In this document: positions 1 through 8,721 of the stretch, piece by piece
Layout: every line of letters begins with the position of its first letter
Numbering within the stretch: position 1 is the stretch's first letter
Assembly (NCBI GenBank): GCA_937935075.1
Contig: CALGYB010000066.1
Location: 1-41,847 of the forward strand
Source of the DNA: an uncultured Roseiflexus sp.
GTDB lineage: Bacteria > Chloroflexota > Chloroflexia > Chloroflexales > Roseiflexaceae
Reading direction: 5' to 3'
DNA: 41,847 nt
Translations under genes and position numbers: made by a program
Notes under the pieces: model-generated
What the model saw: the letters and a program-made list of their open reading frames with translations, nothing else
What the model was told of the DNA's origin: nothing
Database searches by the model: none

Positions 1-27
1 TTTTTGCCGTGAAGTCATGGAAGGCTC

Positions 28-437
28 AACCACCAAGGACACGAAGCACACGAAGGGGGATAAAGATGAAGCGCATGTCCTTCGTGTCCCTTGGCGACCT
101 TCGTGGTTGCTTGGTGCGGTGAAGTAACCACCAAGGACACGAAGCACACGAAGGGGAATAAAGATGAAGCGCATGTCCTTCGTGTCCCTTGGCGACCTTC
201 GTGGTTGCTTTTTGCCGTGAAGTCATGGAAGGCTCAACCACCAAGGACACGAAGCACACGAAGGGGGATAAAGATGAAGCGCATGTCCTTCGTGTCCCTT
301 GGTGACCTTCGTGGTTGCTTGGTGCGGTGAAGTCATGGAAGGCTCAACCGCCAAGGACCCGAAGTGCACGAAGGTGAATAAGAAGAGCATTTCCTTTGTG
401 ACCTTCGTGGTTTCGTGGTTGCTTTTTATGGTTTTCG
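28..437. repeat. Tandem CCAAGGACACGAAG hairpin repeat, four copies
   Basis: Four copies of a roughly 100-bp unit begin at 28, 126, 236 and 346 (spacings 98, 110 and 110). Each opens with AACCACCAAGGACACGAAG and closes with CTTCGTG...CCTTCGTGGTTGC, so the two halves are nearly complementary and a single strand could fold into a long hairpin. The fourth copy is the most diverged. Related copies occur at 37433-37552 and, inverted, at 41671-41847. Short ORFs cross these copies but only because the repeat lacks stops in some frames; no gene is supported. Confidence 0.85.
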
Positions 438-443
438 AGAAAA

Positions 444-523
444 GAATCCGGTATCGCCCGGTGAAGCTCGCGCAGGCGGGCTTTGCAACCGTAGCCTGCG
501 GCTTCAGCCGCAGTGCAGATGAG
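444..523. repeat. GC-rich hairpin repeat, inverted partner at 41561-41644
   Basis: The block contains short palindromes (a CGCGCAGGCGGGC-type stem and GCGGCTTCAGCCGC). It closely matches the reverse complement of 41561-41644 by eye. It adjoins the CCAAGGACACGAAG repeats at both places, so the two families form a composite block. The remaining bases to 635 show no gene. Confidence 0.75.
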
Positions 524-635
524 TGGATCGCTAATGCCAGGGCGCAGTCTGCGTCTTATCTGACTGATCGCACGTTAGTATCAGATGCCTGCACACGCCG
601 GGGGCGCCGCTCATTCCAGGTCGGGCGCGGCGCGG

Positions 636-1070
636 TCAGCCCTTCTCTCCCTGCCGACGCAGCCAGTCGCGGATCAGCGTGACAAAACGCTCCAGATCAT
701 CGAGGTTTGCCAGATTCCGGTACACCTCATCCCAGTCGATCAGCAGATATTCGTGGATCAGAATATTCCGAAAACCGGCGATCGGCGCCAGATTCGCAGC
801 GAATTCGGGCGGTAGAACGCCTAACTCTCCCATGCGCACAATAGCTTCGCGATAGTCGCGCGGTTTTCGGGCGCCTTCCAACGCGATGATCCGATGGCAG
901 ATGTCGATGCAGCATTGCGCAGCGACTTCCAGGTTGCGCTCGGCGATGTCGCGCAAATACGGATCGGCGTCGAAATCGGAGCGCGGACGCTCACGCAACG
1001 GGGTCAGACGCGCCAGGCGTTCGCTGAGTTCGTCTAAACGCCTCTCGATACCGCTGAACTCGACGCTCAT
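636..1070 (-). CDS. hepT: HepT-like ribonuclease toxin (DUF86)
   Basis: The 144-residue product is all-helical in character and carries the HepT signature R-X4-H-X-Y as R101, H106 and Y108 (RNILIHEY), in the typical C-terminal third. HepT proteins are HEPN-fold RNases that are inactivated when the partner MntA transfers AMP to the motif tyrosine. The ATG start is preceded by GGAG with 6-nt spacing. The gene lies directly downstream of the nucleotidyltransferase antitoxin gene and its start overlaps that gene by 80 nt, which suggests translational coupling. Length fits the family. The function is inferred from motif and neighbour, and I am fairly sure of it. Confidence 0.88.
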   Translation of the reverse strand: MSVEFSGIERRLDELSERLARLTPLRERPRSDFDADPYLRDIAERNLEVAAQCCIDICHRIIALEGARKPRDYREAIVRMGELGVLPPEFAANLAPIAGFRNILIHEYLLIDWDEVYRNLANLDDLERFVTLIRDWLRRQGEKG

Positions 1071-1479
1071 CGCCGGCTCCGTTTACAATATCCTGACGTT
1101 GCGCCCGTAGAACAGGCAGATAGTCACCGTAGCGGCTCAGCACATCCGCTTCATACTCGACTCGCTCAGCCAGTGAACGCTGATACAGCGCCGTTCCCTC
1201 AGCAATGACGGCATATGCCAGCTCAATCGGCGCCTGGTTCAGGAAGATAAGATCGATAGGACCATCATCGAGCGCCTCCGCGAAGCGATGCGCCAGTTCG
1301 TCGCGCAGATGCGGAATTGACGCATCCCAATCCAGCACTGCCGCCAGATCGATGTCGCTCATCGGACCGACCTCGCCGCCCATGCGCGATCCGAAGAGGT
1401 AAACCAGCCGCACCTGTGGATGCGCGGCTGCAATCGCTGCAATGCGTTGCTGAAGCGTCTGGAGATCGATGTCAGACAT
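991..1479 (-). CDS. mntA: MntA-like nucleotidyltransferase antitoxin
   Basis: This 162-residue protein has the minimal nucleotidyltransferase motif G30-S31-X10-D42-X-D44 (FGSRMGGEVGPMSDID), whose aspartates bind metal in the family. MntA antitoxins AMPylate the HepT toxin. The reading frame is open further upstream, but the ATG at 1479 is preceded by GAGG at 6-nt spacing and gives the family-like N-terminus, so I chose it. The C-terminal 26 or so codons overlap hepT in another frame. Gene order antitoxin then toxin is the usual one. The overlapped tail looks less conserved in character than the core and may be a lineage-specific extension. Confidence 0.87.
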   Translation of the reverse strand: MSDIDLQTLQQRIAAIAAAHPQVRLVYLFGSRMGGEVGPMSDIDLAAVLDWDASIPHLRDELAHRFAEALDDGPIDLIFLNQAPIELAYAVIAEGTALYQRSLAERVEYEADVLSRYGDYLPVLRAQRQDIVNGAGDERRVQRYREAFRRTQRTPGASDPVA

Positions 1480-1765
1480 CAGCGCCTCGCCGGAACGGGA
1501 TATGCTCACGGTGATTGTACCATGCCGGTCAATCACGCAGACGTGCGTCATCGCTCGCCATGAGCGCCCGCTGTGAACTGAATGGCGGCGCGCCATCATC
1601 CCACGTGCCGCCGAACATAGCGGCTTCGTCCTGAACATTGGCAAGAAGCCGCCCGACCATGAGCGATTGCTGCACTGCGCGCGCAAGAATGCCTGCCCCC
1701 TGATGATGCCGCCTCACGACACGTCCTCGTATGCTGCGAATTCTGCGAAAATTCGCAGATTCTGC
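1480..1765. other. Intergenic region between mntA and the mraZ promoter
   Basis: This divergent intergenic stretch of about 290 bp has no gene I can support. Open frames cross it on both strands but none has a convincing start, ribosome site or recognisable family. The promoter of mntA-hepT should lie here on the minus strand, but I could not pick a clear -10/-35 pair. Confidence 0.4.
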
Positions 1766-1831
1766 TTGATATGTGGGAATAAGTGGTATATAATCACCCT
1801 CAAGTGGGAGAAAGTGGGGCAAAGTGGGGGA
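1766..1831 (+). promoter_or_regulatory. dcw cluster promoter with phased MraZ-type GTGG boxes
   Basis: A near-consensus sigma70-type promoter is visible: TTGATA at 1766-1771, a 17-bp spacer and TATAAT at 1789-1794, predicting a start near 1801. GTGG boxes begin at 1773, 1783, 1804, 1814 and 1824, so they are spaced 10, 21, 10 and 10 bp and lie on one face of the helix. Two fall in the spacer and three lie just downstream of the expected start. MraZ of other bacteria binds tandem GTGGG/TGGGA direct repeats upstream of its own gene, so this is very likely its operator. It implies autorepression of the whole cluster. Confidence 0.85.
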
Positions 1832-1833
1832 AA

Positions 1834-1899
1834 ATGTCATCTGCGTCGCTGATCACGGTAAAAAAAGAAAACATATGTTCTATTATTTTCATCGGATAG
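1834..1899 (+). CDS. Possible 21-codon upstream ORF in the mraZ leader
   Basis: An ATG at 1834 opens 21 codons ending TAG at 1897-1899, about 33 nt after the predicted transcription start. The purine stretch GGGGGAAA just before the ATG is also part of the third MraZ box, so it is weak evidence for a ribosome site. The encoded peptide (MSSASLITVKKEN at its start) matches nothing I know. It could be a chance ORF in a leader of about 180 nt. Confidence 0.2.
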   Translation: MSSASLITVKKENICSIIFIG

Positions 1900-1982
1900 T
1901 TCAAATGGGTCGGGGAGATATAGTCACAGGGCGTCTCAAGCGATGATCCGTTGCAATCCGGTGACCAGTCAGGCGAACAACC

Positions 1983-2414
1983 GTGTTTCTCGGCGAATAC
2001 GAACATACAATCGATGACAAGGGTCGCCTGGCGATACCGGCTCGTTTTCGTGATGCACTCAGCGAAGGGGTAGTCATCACGCGCGGCTTCGATAAGTGTC
2101 TGGTAGGGTTTCCGCGCAGCGTCTGGGAGGAACTGGCGCGACAGGTGAGCAGCCTGCCGATCGGCAGCGAGGAAACGCGGCAATTGCAGCGTATGCTCTT
2201 TTCGGGCGCCGCCGATATGACGCTCGACCGACAGGGGCGCATTCTCATTCCGCAGAACCTGCGCGAATTTGCCGAACTTGGCGATCAGGCGATTATTGCC
2301 GGGCTGAATCGCCACTTCGAGATCTGGTCGCCGCGTCGCTGGCAGAATGTGCTGAGCGCAATGGACGCCAACGCGAGTATGTTTGCGCAAAAACTGGCAG
2401 AGTTGAGGTTCTAG
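1983..2414 (+). CDS. mraZ: Transcriptional regulator MraZ
   Basis: The 143-residue product has the two SpoVT-AbrB-like half-domains of MraZ, each with the D-X3-R signature: DDKGRLAIPARFRD near residues 10-23 and DRQGRILIPQNLRE near residues 79-92. MraZ forms a ring-shaped oligomer that binds tandem GTGG-type repeats and controls the dcw operon it heads. The start is GTG at 1983, giving the family-typical MFLGEY N-terminus; only a weak AGGCGA lies upstream. The phased boxes at 1773-1831 are its probable target. Length and position at the head of the cluster are typical. Confidence 0.97.
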   Translation: MFLGEYEHTIDDKGRLAIPARFRDALSEGVVITRGFDKCLVGFPRSVWEELARQVSSLPIGSEETRQLQRMLFSGAADMTLDRQGRILIPQNLREFAELGDQAIIAGLNRHFEIWSPRRWQNVLSAMDANASMFAQKLAELRF

Positions 2415-2415
2415 G

Positions 2416-2700
2416 GTTGGAGGCGAGAGACGAGAGGTGAGAGGTGAGAGGCGAGAGGTGCGAGGTGCGAGGTGAGAGGTGAGAGGTGAGAGGTGAGAGG
2501 TGCGAGGCGAGAGGTGCGAGGTGCGAGGCGAGAGGTGAGAGGTGCGAGGTGCGAGGTGCGAGGCGAGAGACGAGAGGCGAGAGGTGCGAGGGGTGAAGGT
2601 CTGATAGCTCGGCGCAAGCGCCCGGAACACGTCGGTTGAAGGCGAGAGACGAGAGGCGAGAGACGAGAGGCGTGAGGGGTGAAGGTTGCAGGTGGGAAGG
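2416..2700. repeat. Purine-rich heptanucleotide array (GAGAGGT / GCGAGGT)
   Basis: From the mraZ stop onward the plus strand is a run of seven-base units, mostly GAGAGGT, GAGAGGC, GCGAGGT and GCGAGGC, continuing almost unbroken to about 2600 and reappearing at 2639-2690. The strand is almost free of C and T except at the seventh position and the GCG variant, giving strong purine asymmetry. No gene is present, although the complementary strand is open in several frames because of the repeat. Confidence 0.9.
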
Positions 2701-2744
2701 TTACGGTTGAGAAGAGGGAAGGTTAACCCCTAACCCCAACCCCC

Positions 2745-2863
2745 TGGTTCTCGGTTCTTGGTTCTCAGTTCTTGGTTCTCAGTTCTTGGTTCTCAGTTCT
2801 TGGTTCTCAGTTCTTGGTTCTCAGTTCTTGGTTCTCAGTTCTCAGTTCTTGGTTCTCAGTTCT
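2745..2863. repeat. Pyrimidine-rich heptanucleotide array (GGTTCTC / AGTTCTT)
   Basis: A second array also has a seven-base period, alternating GGTTCTC and AGTTCTT for about 120 bp and ending directly at the TTG start proposed for rsmH. The same heptads recur, in the orientation leading into a start codon, at 26053-26078 upstream of the SpoIIM-like gene. The strand bias is opposite to the preceding purine-rich array. Confidence 0.88.
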
Positions 2864-3814
2864 TTGGACTACCATCACACGCCGGTACTGCTTCGAGAGG
2901 TGATTGCCGGGCTGCAACCGCGCTCTGGTGGTTGGTATATCGATGGAACGGTCGGCGGGGGCGGGCACGCAGCGGCGATCCTGGAAGCGTCGGCGCCGGA
3001 TGGTCGGCTCCTGGGGATCGACTGCGACCCGGCGGCGCTGAGTGCAGCAGCGGCGCGGCTGGCGCCGTATGGTGAGCGGGTGACACTGGTGCGCGGCGGT
3101 TTTCGTGAGATTGGACGGCTGGCAACCGACTCGGGGTTTATTCAGGTTCAGGGAGTGCTGCTCGATCTGGGGGTGTCATCGTATCAACTCGACACGCCGG
3201 AGCGCGGCTTTTCGTTTCAGGCGAGCGCACCGCTCGATATGCGGCTCGACCCGGACGCGCCGGTGACGGCGGCGCACCTGGTAAACAACCTGCCGGAACA
3301 GGAACTTGCCGATCTGATCTTTCGCTATGGTGAGGAACGCGGTTCGCGCCGGATTGCACGAGTGATCGTTGAAGCCCGGCAGCGCAAACCACTCACAACA
3401 ACCGACGAACTGGCAATGCTCGTCAGTCGGGCGCTTGGGGGGCGACGCGGCAGGATCCATCCCGCAACGCGCACATTCCAGGCGTTACGGATTGCGGTCA
3501 ACGACGAACTGGCGAGCCTGGAAGCGGCGCTGCCGCAGATCGTCGAACTGCTCGCAGCGGGTGGGCGAATGGCAATCATCTCGTTTCACTCGTTGGAGGA
3601 TCGGATTGTCAAACACTTTATGCGCGCCGAAGCGCAGGCAGGGCGTCTGCGCATCATCACACGCAAGCCGGTTGAGGCGAGCAATAAGGAACAACAGGAT
3701 AATCCGCGCAGTCGCAGCGCGAAACTGCGTGTGGCGGAACGGAGGAGAATAGATGGCTGTCACACTCAAACCGCTCTACCCGACCATTCGCGAAGCGAAG
3801 GAGCGTCGCCTTGA
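2864..3814 (+). CDS. rsmH: 16S rRNA (cytosine1402-N4)-methyltransferase RsmH
   Basis: RsmH (MraW) methylates N4 of C1402 in 16S rRNA using S-adenosylmethionine. The N-terminus [14 protein letters not shown], the SAM-binding [10 protein letters not shown] stretch, the [12 protein letters not shown] and RGFSF motifs, and the C-terminal [13 protein letters not shown] motif all fit. The frame is open through the upstream heptad array, but the array-encoded residues look like repeat translation; a TTG at 2864 gives the standard N-terminus and 316 residues. No Shine-Dalgarno sequence precedes any candidate start, which is odd. The last 62 nt overlap the ftsL-like gene. The tail after the conserved [10 protein letters not shown] is lineage-specific. 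Confidence 0.95.
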   Translation: MDYHHTPVLLREVIAGLQPRSGGWYIDGTVGGGGHAAAILEASAPDGRLLGIDCDPAALSAAAARLAPYGERVTLVRGGFREIGRLATDSGFIQVQGVLLDLGVSSYQLDTPERGFSFQASAPLDMRLDPDAPVTAAHLVNNLPEQELADLIFRYGEERGSRRIARVIVEARQRKPLTTTDELAMLVSRALGGRRGRIHPATRTFQALRIAVNDELASLEAALPQIVELLAAGGRMAIISFHSLEDRIVKHFMRAEAQAGRLRIITRKPVEASNKEQQDNPRSRSAKLRVAERRRIDGCHTQTALPDHSRSEGASP

Positions 3815-4151
3815 ACTGCTCCGCTACCTGCGGCTCGAAGGCGGACGGCGACTGATCGCTGCGGCGTTGCTGCTGGCGCTCATGAGCGGCTTGAATCTCG
3901 CTCAGACCGGGCGCCTGGCGACGCAAGGGCACGCTGTCGCTCAGTTACAGCGACAGCAAACCGCACTCCTGCGCGAGCGCAGCAACCTTCAGTTGCGTCT
4001 GGCGCGCGCTCAATCGCTCGCCGACATCGAGCGCCGCGCCGCTCGTCTCAACCTGCGCCCGATGGAACCGGAACAGGCGCGCTATATTACGATTGGTACG
4101 GTCGCCGACCGCGAACCGCCAATGCAAGACAATCTGGTTTTCAACCCGTAG
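3753..4151 (+). CDS. ftsL: FtsL-like division protein (septum formation initiator type)
   Basis: This 132-residue bitopic protein has a short basic cytoplasmic segment, one membrane helix near residues 30-50 ([16 protein letters not shown]) and a predicted coiled coil with heptads of Leu/Gln/Arg near residues 58-95. FtsL proteins link FtsI and FtsW to FtsQ/DivIB in the divisome. Sequence conservation in this family is very low, so the call rests on topology, length and position between rsmH and the transpeptidase gene, where ftsL sits in most dcw clusters. The ATG at 3753 follows GGAGGAG at good spacing and lies inside the end of rsmH. Confidence 0.85.
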   Translation: MAVTLKPLYPTIREAKERRLELLRYLRLEGGRRLIAAALLLALMSGLNLAQTGRLATQGHAVAQLQRQQTALLRERSNLQLRLARAQSLADIERRAARLNLRPMEPEQARYITIGTVADREPPMQDNLVFNP

Positions 4152-4162
4152 AGGAACGTCGT

Positions 4163-6019
4163 ATGGCGGCACGGACCACGCGTAGCACGGTTGTCCAGCG
4201 TACTCCGGCGCGGCGTAGCGCTTCCACAATGCGCCCGGTCACGATCAGCCGCTGGCGGCTCAACCTGTTGCTGCTGCTCGCTGTCGTGATCATTGCCCGT
4301 ATTGCCGTGCATCTCGGCAGTATTCAGACTGGACAGGTGCGCATTAGCGGTCGAACGCTGGCGGAGATGGCGCGCGCCGAGGTGCATCAACGCCTGCCGA
4401 TCACCGCTCCGCGCGGCGTCATCCGCGACAGTAAAGGCAATATCCTGGCGCTCGACGTTGATCTGCAAAGTCTGTACGTCGTGCCGTCACAGATCGATCA
4501 GAAGAATGCACCACGGTTGGCGCTCACCCTTTCCGGTCTGCTCGGCGTTCCATCTCCCGACATTCTGGCGGCGATGCAGAATATGTCGCTCTACCAGGTG
4601 CGCATCAAGCGCTGGCTCGAACCGGAGATCGCCGAACGGGTCATGGCGCTCGATGAGCCAGGACTGGTGTTGCAGTACGAACCGCGGCGCGTCTATCCGC
4701 AAGGCGCCTTCGCTGCGCACGTGATTGGCGCGGTGAACTTCGAGCATACCGGCATCAGCGGCGTTGAGGGATATTACGATACCCTGCTGCGTGGCAGCAC
4801 CGGCGTCATCACGGCGGAAGTCGACTCACAGCGCAACCCGATCTGGATTGCGCCCCAGGAGGTGTATCCCGCCAGTCCCGGCGTTGATCTTCAGTTGACG
4901 ATTGATCCAACCGTTCAGCACATCATTGAGACTGAACTAAAGCGAGCAGTGGATGCGCACAATGCCGATGGCGGCGTGGTGATCGTCATGGATCCGCGCA
5001 CCGGCGCCATCCTGGGCATGGCCAGCTATCCGACGTTCGATCCGAACCGGTACTTTGAGTACACGCCGGAAACCTACAATCTGAACCCGGCGGTCGGGAC
5101 GCAGTATGAGCCGGGATCGACGTTCAAAATCTTCACCGTCGCCGCTGGCTTGCAGGCGCGCGCCTTCACTGCCGACACGGTGGTGGACGATCCGGGCAGT
5201 GTCTACCGCTACGGCTGGCGCCTGTCGAACTGGAACGGCGCCGGCAATGGTCCCATCAACCCGGAAAAGGTGCTCTACTATTCGAGCAATGTGGGCGCGC
5301 TGCAACTGGCGGAACTGATCGGCGCAGACCGTTTCTACGCGATGCTGGATGAGTTCGGCTTCGGTCGTCCGACCGGCATCGACATAGCCGGTGAAGCAGC
5401 AGGAATGGTGCAGACCCCTGCGCGCGCGGGGTGGAGTCCGCTGGTGCTCGATACCAACGGCTATGGTCAGGGCATTGCGGTAACACCGCTGCAAATGGTG
5501 CGCATGGTTGCCGCTCTTGGCAACGACGGCAAACTAATGCGTCCCTACATCGTCGAGCGGCGTTGCCGCGGCGATGATTGCGTCATCACCCAACCCAAGC
5601 AGATCGGGCAACCTATCGAACCCGGCGTTGCCTGGACGGTGCGCCGTATGCTGGTGAAATCCGCCAACCATTACGCGCCGGTCGTCTGGGCGGGGATGAC
5701 GGGCAATTACGGTGACACGTGGCTGGTTCCAGGGTACGAAGTATGCGCCAAAACCGGCACATCATCGATCCCCGATGGGCGCGGGGGATACGTCCCCGAT
5801 GCCACCATCGGCTCGGTGGCCGGTCTGGCGCCGGCCGACAACGCGCGCTTCGCCATTCTGGTGAAGGTGGATCGTCCTCGTGATGACTACTGGGCGGTGC
5901 GAACGGCCATCCCATTGTTCCAGTCGATTGCGACGCAACTGGTGCAGTATGCGCGCATCGCTCCCGATATGGATCTGGTCGATCCGGGACAAACCGTGGG
6001 CGGGCGCCTCAACCGGTAG
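4163..6019 (+). CDS. ftsI: Septal peptidoglycan transpeptidase (class B PBP, FtsI/PBP2-type)
   Basis: The 618-residue protein is a class B penicillin-binding protein that crosslinks septal peptidoglycan on the outer face of the membrane. It has an N-terminal membrane anchor near residues 32-52, a PBP dimerisation domain, and a transpeptidase domain with all three catalytic motifs: STFK near residue 318 (the acylated serine), SSN near 374-376 and KTG near 530-532. It starts 11 nt after ftsL with a GAGG ribosome site. No C-terminal PASTA domains are seen, unlike many Gram-positive homologues. Position after ftsL identifies it as the division enzyme rather than the elongation PBP. Confidence 0.95.
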   Translation: MAARTTRSTVVQRTPARRSASTMRPVTISRWRLNLLLLLAVVIIARIAVHLGSIQTGQVRISGRTLAEMARAEVHQRLPITAPRGVIRDSKGNILALDVDLQSLYVVPSQIDQKNAPRLALTLSGLLGVPSPDILAAMQNMSLYQVRIKRWLEPEIAERVMALDEPGLVLQYEPRRVYPQGAFAAHVIGAVNFEHTGISGVEGYYDTLLRGSTGVITAEVDSQRNPIWIAPQEVYPASPGVDLQLTIDPTVQHIIETELKRAVDAHNADGGVVIVMDPRTGAILGMASYPTFDPNRYFEYTPETYNLNPAVGTQYEPGSTFKIFTVAAGLQARAFTADTVVDDPGSVYRYGWRLSNWNGAGNGPINPEKVLYYSSNVGALQLAELIGADRFYAMLDEFGFGRPTGIDIAGEAAGMVQTPARAGWSPLVLDTNGYGQGIAVTPLQMVRMVAALGNDGKLMRPYIVERRCRGDDCVITQPKQIGQPIEPGVAWTVRRMLVKSANHYAPVVWAGMTGNYGDTWLVPGYEVCAKTGTSSIPDGRGGYVPDATIGSVAGLAPADNARFAILVKVDRPRDDYWAVRTAIPLFQSIATQLVQYARIAPDMDLVDPGQTVGGRLNR

Positions 6020-6105
6020 ATACGGCGTCGCTGCGATGCGCCTGAACAGATTATGTTACAATGCCGCCGGATTTCGTGAACCGTAAGGCTCGAGGGGAAA
6101 CGGCG

Positions 6106-7560
6106 GTGTTGCGACTGGACGAAGTGCTGCCCGGCGTACAGGAGGAGACGAATCGGCGCTTCCACGCGCTGCCTCCTGCGCTCACGCAGGTCGCCTTTAG
6201 CGAAGCGGTGATCGATTCGCGTCAGGCGACGTCAGCGTGCCTGTTCGTTGCGTTGCGCGGCGAGCGGGTCGATGGCCACGAATTTCTGGCGGACGCGGCG
6301 GCGCGCGGTGCACGCGGCGCCCTGGTGCGCCGCGAGAAAGTGTCGAACCTGTCGCTGGAACGACCCGTTGCCATCATCGATCCGGTGACCGGCGAGGGAC
6401 TCGAACGAGCGACGCCCGACACGATGCTGCTGATCGCGGTCGATGATCCGCAGGCGGCGCTGAACCGGCTGGCAGCCTATCACCGGGGGATGTACGATCC
6501 CGTGGTGATCGGCGTCACCGGGAGCGTGGGCAAAACCTCGACGAAAGAGGTGACGGCCAGCGTGCTTCAGCGCAGCTTTCGCACCTTAAAAAGCCCAAGA
6601 AGCTACAACAGTGAGGCGACACTGCCTATTGTGTTGCTCAAACTCACCGCCGACCATCAGGTGGCGGTGCTTGAGATGGGCATGTACGGTCCGGGCGAGA
6701 TCGCGCATCTTGCGGCTCTTGCCCGGCCCCGCCTCGGCATTGTGACCAATGTGGGACCTTCGCACCTGGAGCGCATGGGGAGCATCGACGCCATTCAGCG
6801 CGCCAAAAGCGAACTGCCGCAGGCATTGCCGGAGGATGGATTCGCCATTCTCAACATCGACGATCCGCGGGTGCGCGCTATGGCGGAGGTGACGCGCGCC
6901 AGACCGTTCTTCTACGGTCTCGATCCGGCAGCCGATCTATGGGCGGATGCGATCGAGAGCCGCGGGTTGCAGGGTATCGGGTTTCGGGTGCATTATCAGG
7001 GGGACAGTCTGCACCTGAATCTGCCGCTCCTTGGGCGTCACAGCGTGCATACGGCGCTTGCGGCGGCGTCTGCCGGGTTGCTGCTCGGCATGGAATGGGA
7101 AGCGATCATCGCCGGGTTGCGCAGCGAAGGAGCGCAACTCAGACTGCTGGCAGTTCCAGGGATAAGCCAGACGACGCTGATCGATGATTCCTATAACGCC
7201 TCACCCGCCTCGATGCTGGCGGCGCTCAACCTGCTGGCGGAACTCGATGGTCGCCGGATTGCCATCCTGGGCGATATGCTGGAATTGGGACGCATCGAAG
7301 AAGAGGCGCACCGGATGGTCGGGGTGCGTGCGGCGGAAGTCGCACAGATCCTGATTACGGTCGGGCAACGAGCGGCGTGGATCGCCGATGAGGCGCGGCA
7401 GGCAGGCATGTCGCCTGAACAGGTGCATAGCGTTGACGATAACGATGCGGTGGTGCGTCTGGCGCGCCATCTGCTGATGCCCGGCGATTTTGTGTTGATC
7501 AAGGGATCGCGCGGGATGTTTATGGAAACCATCGTGGCTCAGTTGCAGCACCATCCCTGA
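6106..7560 (+). CDS. murF: UDP-MurNAc-tripeptide:D-Ala-D-Ala ligase MurF
   Basis: MurF adds D-Ala-D-Ala to UDP-MurNAc-tripeptide using ATP. The central ATP-binding loop [14 protein letters not shown], the [11 protein letters not shown] stretch, [18 protein letters not shown] and the closing LIKGSRGM are characteristic of MurF rather than MurE. The frame is open from 6061, but GTG at 6106 is preceded by GAGGGGAAA at about 7 nt and begins at the conserved LRLDEVL region, so I prefer it (484 residues). It follows ftsI directly where murE would be expected; no murE is found in the cluster. Confidence 0.94.
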   Translation: MLRLDEVLPGVQEETNRRFHALPPALTQVAFSEAVIDSRQATSACLFVALRGERVDGHEFLADAAARGARGALVRREKVSNLSLERPVAIIDPVTGEGLERATPDTMLLIAVDDPQAALNRLAAYHRGMYDPVVIGVTGSVGKTSTKEVTASVLQRSFRTLKSPRSYNSEATLPIVLLKLTADHQVAVLEMGMYGPGEIAHLAALARPRLGIVTNVGPSHLERMGSIDAIQRAKSELPQALPEDGFAILNIDDPRVRAMAEVTRARPFFYGLDPAADLWADAIESRGLQGIGFRVHYQGDSLHLNLPLLGRHSVHTALAAASAGLLLGMEWEAIIAGLRSEGAQLRLLAVPGISQTTLIDDSYNASPASMLAALNLLAELDGRRIAILGDMLELGRIEEEAHRMVGVRAAEVAQILITVGQRAAWIADEARQAGMSPEQVHSVDDNDAVVRLARHLLMPGDFVLIKGSRGMFMETIVAQLQHHP

Positions 7561-7624
7561 CGCTCCAGCGCCATTCGCAACCGATAATGATCGTTCTGAA
7601 CAACAACGTAGAGGGAGCAAACAC

Positions 7625-8716
7625 GTGCGCGAAACCCTCCAGGCGCTCCTAGTGCAGGATATGGCAAGGGCGCTGCTGCTGGCGGCAGCCGCCTTCATCC
7701 TGACGCTCGCAACGGGCGGGTACTGGATCCGGTTCCTGCGTCGCCATCGAATCGGTAAACAGATCCGCCTCGAAGGACCACAGAGCCACCTGGTCAAAAC
7801 CGGCACGCCAACTATGGGCGGGATCATCATCCTGTTGCCGGTCATCGCTCTGACAGTGGCGTTCAACCTCGTGGATCGCTGGTCGGTCCTGCTGCCGCTC
7901 GCTGTCTTGATCGCATTTGCGATCCTTGGCGCAATCGACGATTATATGTCGCTGGTCGGCAGCCGGTCGAAGACGTATGGATTTACCCCGCGCACGAAAA
8001 TGGCGCTTATGCTGCTGATCGCCTTCGGCGCCGCGCTGGCGCTCTACCTGCCGCCGCCGTTTGGTCTGGCGAACTTCGGTCAGGTGCGCGTCCCGTTCGT
8101 GGGGCAGTTCGACATCGGGCTGTGGTTCATTCCGTTCGCTATGCTGATCATCGTCGGCACAAGCAATGCCGTGAACCTTACTGATGGTCTCGACAGCCTG
8201 GCGGGTTGGAATCTGACGCTGGCGTTCGCGGCCTATGGTGTGATTACGTTCCTGAACGGCGAGTTTATCAACCTGATGGCGTTCTGTTTCACGCTGGTCG
8301 GGGCGTGTGCGGCGTTTCTCTGGTACAACGCGCATCCGGCGCAGGTGTTCATGGGCGATCTCGGTTCGCTGTCGCTCGGCGCTGCGCTGGGGGTGGTGGC
8401 ATTGCAATCGCAGCAGTGGCTGCTGTTGCCGGTCGTCGGTCTGGTCTTCGTTGCGGAAGCGCTCTCGGTCATCATTCAGGTCGGCTATTTCAAATGGACC
8501 AAACGGCGCACCGGCGTCGGGCGGCGGGTCTTCAAAATGTCGCCGCTGCACAACCACTTCGAGTTGCTGGGCTGGAGCGAAACGCAGGTGATGCAGCGCT
8601 TTGTGCTGGTGGGCATGGTGGCAGCGCTGGTCGGCATTTCGCTGGCATTGACGATCAATGATGCGCAACGGGCGCGGATGACGGTCGAACGTTCGGTGAT
8701 CACAGCGGAACGATAG
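7625..8716 (+). CDS. mraY: Phospho-MurNAc-pentapeptide transferase MraY
   Basis: MraY transfers phospho-MurNAc-pentapeptide to undecaprenyl phosphate, forming lipid I in the cytoplasmic membrane. The 363-residue product has about ten hydrophobic segments and the family motifs [35 protein letters not shown] and [13 protein letters not shown], covering the active-site aspartates and the histidine-rich loop. The start is GTG at 7625 with GAGGGAGC upstream. The last 20 or so residues after the final membrane helix are a hydrophilic tail. It is followed by murD after 5 nt. Confidence 0.97.
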   Translation: MRETLQALLVQDMARALLLAAAAFILTLATGGYWIRFLRRHRIGKQIRLEGPQSHLVKTGTPTMGGIIILLPVIALTVAFNLVDRWSVLLPLAVLIAFAILGAIDDYMSLVGSRSKTYGFTPRTKMALMLLIAFGAALALYLPPPFGLANFGQVRVPFVGQFDIGLWFIPFAMLIIVGTSNAVNLTDGLDSLAGWNLTLAFAAYGVITFLNGEFINLMAFCFTLVGACAAFLWYNAHPAQVFMGDLGSLSLGAALGVVALQSQQWLLLPVVGLVFVAEALSVIIQVGYFKWTKRRTGVGRRVFKMSPLHNHFELLGWSETQVMQRFVLVGMVAALVGISLALTINDAQRARMTVERSVITAER

Positions 8717-8721
8717 GTTCT

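Noticed and set aside
91-682. Overlapping plus-strand ORFs across the left-end repeats
   Set aside because: Their sequence is that of the tandem repeat translated; the same residues recur with each copy and no ribosome site or family is seen.
1529-1840. A 103-codon minus-strand ORF upstream of mntA
   Set aside because: No recognisable family; it starts in the MraZ box region and overlaps the mntA upstream extension. A gene relic is possible but unsupported.
1800-2630. A 276-codon minus-strand ORF opposite mraZ
   Set aside because: Its N-terminal part is the translated heptad array (SPRTSHL repeats) and the rest is antisense to mraZ.
2786-2863. Extended N-terminus of RsmH encoded by the array
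   Set aside because: The extra residues are repeat translation ([12 protein letters not shown]) and the normal RsmH start follows at TTG 2864; only protein data could prove otherwise.
7649-8668. A 339-codon minus-strand ORF opposite mraY
   Set aside because: Low-complexity Arg/Gln/His-rich composition typical of antisense frames in GC-rich genes; mraY is unambiguous.
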